Assembly (NCBI RefSeq): GCF_028283785.1
Contig: NZ_JAPWKB010000008.1
Location: 1-64,000, forward strand
Reading direction: 5' to 3'
DNA from: Paraburkholderia sp.
GTDB lineage: Bacteria; Pseudomonadota; Gammaproteobacteria; Burkholderiales; Burkholderiaceae
DNA: 64,000 nt
The notes below the pieces were generated by a model. It searched no databases, was not told the origin of the DNA, and saw only the letters and a list, made by a program, of their open reading frames with translations. Shown piece by piece: positions 58,102-64,000 of the stretch (position 1 is its first letter; every line of letters begins with the position of its first letter). A program made the position numbers and the translations under genes.

Positions 58102-58890
58102 ATGAATACGTCACACACGACTGCCAAAGTTGCGCTGGTTACCGGCGCGCTCGGTGGCATCGGCAAGGGAATCGTGCTCGCGCTGGCTCAGCGTGGCTTC
58201 GACGTGGTCGCTTCCGATCGCCGTATCGATGCCGATGCCGCCGCGACCTTGCGCGAAGCGATGCCGTCGTCGTCGCGGCTGGCCTGTGTGGAAGGCGATC
58301 TCGCGGCGCTCGACGATCATCCGCGCTTCGTCGCCGATGTGTTTGCCGCGTTCGGACGTATCGATGTGCTGGTGAACAATGCGGGCGTGTCGGTGCTGTC
58401 ACGCGGCGATCTGCTCGACGTGTCGCCGGAAAGCTACGACCTGAATTTTTCGGTCAACACGCGCGGCGCATTTTTCCTGACACAAGCGGTCAGTCGCAGG
58501 ATGATTGCGGACCAGCCGTCGGGCATCGAAAGTGCGCGTTCGATCATCTTCGTGTCGTCGTCGAATGCGGCGATTGCCGCGCCGGAACGCGGCGAATACG
58601 CGATGTCCAAAGCGGCCGTCGCGATGATGTCGAAACTGTATGCGGTGCGGCTGGCGTCGCACGGCATTGCGGTGTACGAAGTGCGGCCGGGCCTGATCCG
58701 CACGCCGATGACGCAGGTGGCGCAGGACCGTTTCGATACCTTGCTCGCGGAGGGTTTTACGCCGATCAACCGATGGGGCACGCCGGACGACGTCGGGCGT
58801 GCAGTGGCGACGATGGCATCCGGCGATCTGCCGTTCACCACCGGCGCTGCGATTCAGGTCGACGGCGGGATGCATATTCACTATTACTGA
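58102..58890 (+). CDS. SDR-family oxidoreductase (3-ketoacyl-ACP reductase type)
   Basis: NAD(P)-dependent dehydrogenase (262 aa). TGALGGIGKG near 14-23 binds the cofactor, NNAGVSVLS near 93-101 is conserved, and the catalytic Tyr-Lys lies in EYAMSKAAV. The C-terminal GAAIQVDGGMHI ends as in the family. It may oxidise a sugar or alicyclic alcohol imported by the transporter after it; the substrate is open. It starts next to the inverted repeat that may bind the IclR regulator. Confidence 0.88.
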   Translation: MNTSHTTAKVALVTGALGGIGKGIVLALAQRGFDVVASDRRIDADAAATLREAMPSSSRLACVEGDLAALDDHPRFVADVFAAFGRIDVLVNNAGVSVLSRGDLLDVSPESYDLNFSVNTRGAFFLTQAVSRRMIADQPSGIESARSIIFVSSSNAAIAAPERGEYAMSKAAVAMMSKLYAVRLASHGIAVYEVRPGLIRTPMTQVAQDRFDTLLAEGFTPINRWGTPDDVGRAVATMASGDLPFTTGAAIQVDGGMHIHYY

Positions 58891-59030
58891 TTCGACGCAG
58901 CACCGAATGACCACACCACGCGCCGGTTTGAGCGGTGAAACCGGCGCGATACATAGCACAGCACCATGCCTCCGGCGGACGTGCGACGCGCATAAGCACC
59001 GCGCTTGATTATCTGGAACTGGAGACTGAC

Positions 59031-60431
59031 ATGGCTGCTAGCCCCAACGAACACGAGCCGCACGGCACACATCAGACGAAGAAGGCCACCGCCAGCGGTT
59101 GGGTCGGTTCGGCGCTGGAGTACTACGACTTCTTCATCTACGCGACCGCCGCATCGCTGATTTTCCCGCAGCTGTTTTTCCCGTCGGGCAATCCGAAAGC
59201 GGCGATCGTCGCGTCGCTGGCAACCTATGGCGTCGGCTATGTCGCGCGTCCGATCGGCGCGTTCTTCCTCGGCCACTGGGGCGATACGAAGGGCCGCAAG
59301 ACAGTGCTGATCCTGTGCATGTTCCTGATGGGCTTTTCGACGATGGCCGTCGGCCTGCTGCCCACGTATCACCAGGTCGGCATGCTCGCACCGGTGCTGC
59401 TGGTGATCCTGCGTCTGATCCAGGGCTTTGCGGTGGCGGGTGAAATCTCTGGCGCCAGTTCGATGATTCTCGAACATGCGCCGTTCGGGCGACGCGGCTA
59501 TTACGCGAGCTTCACGCTGCAAGGCGTGCAGGCCGGTCAGATTCTCGCCGCGGCCGTTTTCCTGCCGCTCGCGCATTACATGCCGGAAGACGCGTTCAAT
59601 GCGTGGGGCTGGCGCATTCCGTTCCTGCTGAGCGCGGTCGTGCTGATCGCGGGCTACGTGATCCGCCGCGAAGTGAAGGAAACCCCGGCATTCGCCAACG
59701 AAGCCACTGAAGGCGAAGTCGCGCATTCGCCGATCGTCGAGGCGTTCAAGTTCAACGGCAAGGAAATGCTGGTGGTGGTGTGCTGCGCGCTGATGAACGT
59801 GATTCCCGTCGTCACGACGATTTTCGGTGCGGCCTACGCGGTGCAGCCGTCGTATGGGATCGGCTTCCACAAGAGCGTGTATCTGTGGATTCCGGTGCTC
59901 GGCAACATCGTCGCGGTGCTGGTGATTCCGTTCGTCGGCAACCTGTCCGACAAGATCGGCCGTCGTCCGCTGATTATCGGCGGGGCGCTCGGTTCCGGCG
60001 TGCTGTCGTTCGGGTATCTGTACGCGATCAGCATCAGCAACGTGCCGCTCGCGATCGCCATGTCGATCCTGATGTGGGGCGTCGTCTATCAAGGTTACAA
60101 CGCGATCTTCCCGAGCTTCTACCCGGAACTGTTCCCGACGCGTTCGCGTGTCTCGGCGATGGCGATTTCGCAGAACGTCGGCACGACGATCACCGCACTG
60201 CTGCCCGCGCTGTTCGCAAGCGTGGCGCCGCCGGGATCGACCAATGTGCCGTTGACCATCGGCGCGATCACGCTCGGCGTGACGATCGTATCGGCGATCG
60301 CTGCATACAGCGTGCGTGAGACGTACCGGATCCGGATGAACGATCTCGGCAAGCCGAGCGCCATACCGGTCGACAAGCAGGACTACAACCGTCTGCGTGA
60401 ACAGACGCTGGCGGACGCGAAAGCCGCCTGA
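59031..60431 (+). CDS. MFS transporter, metabolite:H+ symporter (MHS/ShiA-like)
   Basis: Inner-membrane symporter (466 aa, 12 helices). Seen: WVGSALEYYDFFIYATAASL in TM1, GHWGDTKGRKTVLI motif A, VLLVILRLIQGFAVAGEISG and FVGNLSDKIGRRPLII. This is the MHS group (shikimate, dicarboxylate or aromatic acid uptake). ATG 59031 follows CTGGAGAC; the upstream frame is not family-like. It is 140 nt after the SDR and likely cotranscribed. Followed by a strong hairpin. Confidence 0.87.
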   Translation: MAASPNEHEPHGTHQTKKATASGWVGSALEYYDFFIYATAASLIFPQLFFPSGNPKAAIVASLATYGVGYVARPIGAFFLGHWGDTKGRKTVLILCMFLMGFSTMAVGLLPTYHQVGMLAPVLLVILRLIQGFAVAGEISGASSMILEHAPFGRRGYYASFTLQGVQAGQILAAAVFLPLAHYMPEDAFNAWGWRIPFLLSAVVLIAGYVIRREVKETPAFANEATEGEVAHSPIVEAFKFNGKEMLVVVCCALMNVIPVVTTIFGAAYAVQPSYGIGFHKSVYLWIPVLGNIVAVLVIPFVGNLSDKIGRRPLIIGGALGSGVLSFGYLYAISISNVPLAIAMSILMWGVVYQGYNAIFPSFYPELFPTRSRVSAMAISQNVGTTITALLPALFASVAPPGSTNVPLTIGAITLGVTIVSAIAAYSVRETYRIRMNDLGKPSAIPVDKQDYNRLREQTLADAKAA

Positions 60432-60452
60432 GCGTCGACACCGCTGATAGGA

Positions 60453-60488
60453 AAACGGCGCCGCCCGAAAGGGCGGCGCCGTTTTTTA
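60453..60488. terminator. Bidirectional Rho-independent terminator
   Basis: AAAACGGCGCCGCCC, loop GAAA, GGGCGGCGCCG and T6. It lies between convergent genes. Confidence 0.92.
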
Positions 60489-60522
60489 TTGAAGAACGGA
60501 CGAGGCGAAAAAACGCCGTCGC

Positions 60523-61485
60523 TCATTCGGCTTTGGCGACGTGTTGAAGCTCGTGCGGACTGCGTGCGTAGCGTCGCGGCGCCATTCCCGACCAGCGATG
60601 AAACGCGCGCGAAAACGCTTTCTCCGACGAATAGCCGACCCGTTCGGCGATTTCGATCAGCTTGCGCTTGCCGTTGGTCAGCTCGCCGCTGGCGAGATAC
60701 ATCCGGTACGCGGTCAGATGACCGATCGGCGTATCGCCGACCAGTTCGACGAAGCGCGCGCTGAATCGCGAGCGCGACATGCCCGCTGCCGCCGCCAGAC
60801 CCGCGACGCTCCATTCGCGACGCGGATCGCGATGAATCAGCGCCATCGCGCGACCGATCTGCGGATCGGCGAGACCGCGCAACCAGCCGGTGTGATTCGC
60901 GGTCGATTGCAGATGCGCACGCAGCAACTGCACGAACAGCACGTCGGCGAGACGCGCGGCGGCAATCGCCCAGCCGGGCTGACACGTCATCGATTCCTGG
61001 ATGAAACTCTGCAGCGTGCTCACCAGCCACGGCGCGACGGCGGGATCGTTCGCGCGCACGTGGATCAGCGGCGGCAACACCGAAAACAGCGGGCTGCGCA
61101 CGATGTCGCGATACACGACGATGCCGGTGTACAGATCGCTGGTGTCGCCGCCGCCGCCCGCCGTGAATTCGAGCGGCGTATCGAAACGCGGACGGATACC
61201 CTTGTCGGCCATCAGCGAATCGAACGGCACCGGTTGCTCGTCGAGCGACGACGCCATCACATGTTCGTGACCGTGCGGCAACAGCACGAAGTCGCCCGGT
61301 TCGACATACACCGGCGCCTCGCCCGCCACCGACAGGTAAAACGGGCTGCCCGACCCCATCCGGAACGGCGCGCCCGACACCGCGGGTTTGCGGATCGCCC
61401 ACGGCGCGCTCAGCGTGAAACGGCCCGTGACGACCGCGTCCGCGCGTAAATCGGCGAGGATGTCGCTTAGAAGGTCGGTCGCCAT
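60523..61485 (-). CDS. AraC-family regulator (cupin_6 type)
   Basis: Transcription activator (320 aa). The N-terminal cupin-like domain (about 1-190) has VEPGDFVLLPHGHEH near 61-75. The C-terminal double helix-turn-helix has EWSVAGLAAAAGMSRSRFSARF near 223-244 and IAERVGYSSEKAFSRAFHRW. It is next to, and on the same strand as, the porin gene, which it may control. Confidence 0.87.
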   Translation of the reverse strand: MATDLLSDILADLRADAVVTGRFTLSAPWAIRKPAVSGAPFRMGSGSPFYLSVAGEAPVYVEPGDFVLLPHGHEHVMASSLDEQPVPFDSLMADKGIRPRFDTPLEFTAGGGGDTSDLYTGIVVYRDIVRSPLFSVLPPLIHVRANDPAVAPWLVSTLQSFIQESMTCQPGWAIAAARLADVLFVQLLRAHLQSTANHTGWLRGLADPQIGRAMALIHRDPRREWSVAGLAAAAGMSRSRFSARFVELVGDTPIGHLTAYRMYLASGELTNGKRKLIEIAERVGYSSEKAFSRAFHRWSGMAPRRYARSPHELQHVAKAE

Positions 61486-61544
61486 CGTGGTGTCCTTGAG
61501 TGTCGGTGAGGTGCGCGGGCGTGGATCGCGCCCGCGCCGCTGCG

Positions 61545-62648
61545 TCAGAAGCGTTGCTGGATGCCCGCCATCACGCCGAGCTGGCTTTGTCCCGTGCCGA
61601 CCGATCCGCCGGCCGCCACGGCCGCCGCGCCGCGTCCGCTGTTTTCCATGAACCCGACCGAGGTGTACACGGTCGTGCGCTTCGACAGCAGGTAGTTCAC
61701 GCGCGCGACGTACAGCGTCGAGTCCGAGGTTTCGCGCAACAGATAGCGCAACACCTGTGCATCGAATGATAGCGCCGGGGTCGCGTGATACGTTGCGCCG
61801 AGAAAATAGATGTCCGACTGGCTATGCACGGCCGCCGACGTATTGCGCCGGATCCAGCCGCCGCCAATTTTCGTCGGACCGAAGATCGCGTATGCATCGA
61901 CGATGGTGCGCGTGTCGGTGTACGCCGGATTCGACAGCGGCGCCGATGCGCCCGTGCCGCCGCGCATCACGTCGTACGAAGCCGCCGCGCCGAATTGCGA
62001 CGCGTCGTACGCGAGCATCATCGTGTATTGACGGCACGCGACGGGATCGCCCGCGACATTACCGCCGCAATTGGTGGCCGACGGTCCGGCCGGGCCCGCC
62101 GCGTCGCGGCCGGTGCTGTACGTGCCGCCGACCGTGACGCCGTGGAACTTGCCCAGATAGCCCGCCGCGTTGTCGCTGCGCGCGTTCGGCAGATAGCTGT
62201 CGAAGCTCGCCATCGAATGGATCGACGGGCCGATCACATCGGCGTTCAGCAACACGTACATCGACATGTTCATCTGCCGGCCGAGCGTCAGCGTGCCGTA
62301 CGGCGAACTCACGCCGACGTTCGCCTGGCGGCCGAACAGCCGTCCACCGTAATTCAGCGCGCCGCTGTTCAACGCGAAGCCGTTCTCCAGCACGAAAAAC
62401 GTCTTGAATCCGCCGCCGAGATCTTCGGTGCCACGCAGCCCGAAGCGCGACGGCACCTCGCCGGTCAGTGTCGGCATCCCCACCACCGATCCGCCGCCCG
62501 ACGCGTGGTTGTAATACTGCACGCCGGTATCGACGATGCCGTACAGCGTCACGCTGCTTTGCGCGTGCGCGCTGACGGCGGCGAGCGTGGCGGTGGCGCC
62601 GATCAGTCCGAGAAGCGCGGTGGAGACAGCCGTTCGTGTGACCTTCAT
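61545..62648 (-). CDS. Outer-membrane porin (Gram-negative porin, OmpC family)
   Basis: A 16-stranded beta-barrel porin (367 aa). Signal peptide ending VSAHAQSS; start of the barrel SSVTLYGIVDTGVQYYNHA; SRFGLRGTEDLGGGFKTFFVLENGF and the C-terminal GVMAGIQQRF ending in the aromatic residue used for barrel assembly. Typical of Burkholderiales porins. It admits small hydrophilic solutes, probably those handled by the surrounding catabolic genes. Confidence 0.92.
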   Translation of the reverse strand: MKVTRTAVSTALLGLIGATATLAAVSAHAQSSVTLYGIVDTGVQYYNHASGGGSVVGMPTLTGEVPSRFGLRGTEDLGGGFKTFFVLENGFALNSGALNYGGRLFGRQANVGVSSPYGTLTLGRQMNMSMYVLLNADVIGPSIHSMASFDSYLPNARSDNAAGYLGKFHGVTVGGTYSTGRDAAGPAGPSATNCGGNVAGDPVACRQYTMMLAYDASQFGAAASYDVMRGGTGASAPLSNPAYTDTRTIVDAYAIFGPTKIGGGWIRRNTSAAVHSQSDIYFLGATYHATPALSFDAQVLRYLLRETSDSTLYVARVNYLLSKRTTVYTSVGFMENSGRGAAAVAAGGSVGTGQSQLGVMAGIQQRF

Positions 62649-62964
62649 GTTTCACCAAACCTTAAATTCAGACCTGCTTGTCGTTGTGGGTTCGGAGTCA
62701 GTCACCAGACCGGCCTCCCCAGAAGCGGCGTGCGGCAAACGGTTCAGGTGCCGTCTTGCACGGTGCGCATAGCCCGTCCGGATTCGCTGGAGTTCGCTGA
62801 ATCGTCAGCGGAATAGAGCGGAAACGAGTGGGCGAATGGGGTGATTCTTGGTGACGCAAAAAGCGCCGCCAAGGACCGTGGGTCTCTGAAAAGTAGCCGA
62901 TCGTCCCGTTGTCACATGGCGATCCGCCCGTGGTGAAGCGACGGCGATTCAGGCGGGGAGGGCG

Positions 62965-63738
62965 TTACAGGCTGGAACGCGACAGTTCACGGGCGGACGC
63001 CCTGACACTGGCTTCGACGGTCGCGCGCAGCGTCTCGTCGGCGGTGAAAGCGGTATTCGGACCGGCGACGCTCAACGCCGCGAGCACGTTGCCGCGACTA
63101 TCGGTGACGGCGGCGGCGCAGGAATCGATGCCTGCTTCGAGGCCCGAAAAGCTCCACGCGCAACCGTTCGCGCGTACCGCATCGAGCGCGGCGTTCAGCG
63201 CGTGCCAGTCCGGCGTGTCGTCGTTGGGATGGGCGGCGTAGAGCGCGTCGAGCGCCGGTGCGTCGAGCGTGGCCAGCATCGCCAGACCGGGCGTCGCGCG
63301 ATGCGCCGGAATCCGGCTGCCGACGCGTATCCGGCTGACGAGCGGGGTATCGGGCGTCTCGCACAGCAGGTAGATCAGTTCGGTGCCTTCGAGCACCGCC
63401 AGATACGCGGACAAACCGGTTTTCTCGACCAGACCGGGCAAGGTCTGCCGCGCCCGCGAGGTCAGATCCGACGAACCGAGCGCGCTGGCCGCCAGCGTCA
63501 GAAACGGCATGCCGAGCCGATGCGAGCCGCCGGGCGCGACGGGTTCGATCAACCCGGCGGATTTCAGCGAGTCGAGCAGACGCATCACCGTCACGCGATT
63601 CACGTTGATCTGCCGCGCGACATCGCTGAGGTTCGCGGTCGAGCCGCCGTCCGCGATAAAGCGCAGCAGACGGAACGCGCGTTCCACTGGCGATGCGGAC
63701 GCGTCGGCGGTCTTCGAAAGGTCGGATGTGTCTGTCAT
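62965..63738 (-). CDS. IclR-family regulator
   Basis: DNA-binding regulator (257 aa). Winged helix LSDVARQINVNRVTVMRLLDSLK near 37-59; effector domain with GLSAYLAVLEGTELIYLL and SCAAAVTDSRGNVLAALSV. It is upstream on the same strand of the porin and follows the FAD monooxygenase end; it probably controls one of them. The 316 bp after it (62649-62964) show no gene. Confidence 0.87.
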   Translation of the reverse strand: MTDTSDLSKTADASASPVERAFRLLRFIADGGSTANLSDVARQINVNRVTVMRLLDSLKSAGLIEPVAPGGSHRLGMPFLTLAASALGSSDLTSRARQTLPGLVEKTGLSAYLAVLEGTELIYLLCETPDTPLVSRIRVGSRIPAHRATPGLAMLATLDAPALDALYAAHPNDDTPDWHALNAALDAVRANGCAWSFSGLEAGIDSCAAAVTDSRGNVLAALSVAGPNTAFTADETLRATVEASVRASARELSRSSL

Positions 63739-63774
63739 CTGTACGGTGTGTCGCTCAAGCCTTGTGAGCCGCGA

Positions 63775-64000
63775 TCAGGCCAGCGGCACGGTCCACGCGT
63801 CGTAGCCGTAGACCCAGTCGGCATTGCCGCCGGTCTTCAGCCAGTTGTTGCCGCGCGAGCCGATCTGGATTTTCGCGGTGCGTTCCTGACGCGCGTCGGC
63901 ATAACGCGTCAGCGCCGCGCCGAGTGCGTCCGCTGCGACGCCGTCCAGCGCGCGCGACAGGACGACCGAATCTTCGATCGCCATGCCCGCGCCTTGCGCC
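63775..64000 (-). CDS. FAD-dependent monooxygenase, C-terminal fragment (continues beyond the window)
   Basis: Only the last 75 residues are in the window. AQGAGMAIEDSVVLSRAL is the conserved FAD-binding stretch of aromatic hydroxylases such as salicylate hydroxylase. The ending RYADARQERTAKIQIGSRGNNW matches that family. The start is outside. It is probably the next enzyme of the aromatic catabolism cluster. Confidence 0.75.
   Translation of the reverse strand, partial: AQGAGMAIEDSVVLSRALDGVAADALGAALTRYADARQERTAKIQIGSRGNNWLKTGGNADWVYGYDAWTVPLA

Overview
The window looks like part of a secondary chromosome or chromid of a Burkholderiaceae bacterium, most likely Paraburkholderia, Caballeronia or Burkholderia. 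The grounds are high GC, Burkholderia-type rRNA genes, a plasmid-type ParA/ParB/Rep replication and partition module with iterons, an H-NS-type protein with an H1-like tail, an OmpC-type Burkholderia porin and many sugar-acid and aromatic uptake and catabolism genes. The species cannot be named from sequence alone.

Layout. (1) 1-5632, minus strand: an rRNA operon (promoter, boxA, 16S, tRNA-Ile, tRNA-Ala, 23S, 5S cut by the window edge). (2) 5.8-13 kb: a GNAT-type acyltransferase, a three-subunit membrane-bound gluconate-type dehydrogenase (Tat-exported small subunit, GMC flavoprotein, triheme cytochrome c) and a DHA2 exporter. (3) 13.1-22.9 kb: a complete glucarate/galactarate catabolic regulon. 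It holds garD, kdgD, a glucarate-type MFS permease, a FadR-type GntR regulator, alpha-ketoglutarate semialdehyde dehydrogenase, a GarL-type aldolase and garR. Seven copies of one 13-bp palindrome (GTYRT-N3-AYRAC) sit in its promoter regions, several just upstream of a -10-like hexamer. (4) 23.5-30 kb: an H-NS/H1 hybrid nucleoid protein, small exported proteins, an HDAC-family deacetylase, a TehA-type transporter and a SET-domain methyltransferase.

(5) 30.1-39.6 kb: the replicon control region. It has parA, parB and a Rep_3-type initiator, flanked on both sides by gene-poor DNA. That DNA carries six copies of a 15-bp palindrome (TATTTAYSRTAAATA), three on each side, about 15 GGGGAC iterons and an internally deleted IS3-family element. 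(6) 39.6-46.1 kb: a cobalt-type nitrile hydratase operon (alpha, beta, accessory protein), a frameshifted LysR gene, an MFS transporter with overlapping GAF gene, and an amidohydrolase. (7) 46.2-53.2 kb: a polyamine-type ABC transporter with a frameshifted ATPase gene, divergent from a PuuE-like deacetylase, a GntR regulator and a flavin reductase-like protein. (8) 53.2-54.9 kb: a yybP-ykoY manganese riboswitch in front of an UPF0016 exporter, then a CpdA-type phosphodiesterase. (9) 55-64 kb: glutathione peroxidase, a sulfotransferase-like protein, and a catabolic island with two IclR regulators, an SDR, an MHS transporter, an AraC regulator, a porin and the end of a FAD monooxygenase.

The most notable items are the paired palindromes and iterons around parAB-rep (candidate centromere and origin), the shared operator of the sugar-acid regulon with both branches of 5-keto-4-deoxyglucarate breakdown in one unit, the His/Asp-rich leader on the nitrile hydratase alpha subunit, and the neighbourhood of H1-like, HDAC-family and SET-domain genes. 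Two genes (LysR and the ABC ATPase) carry single frameshifts, which may be real decay or base-calling errors.
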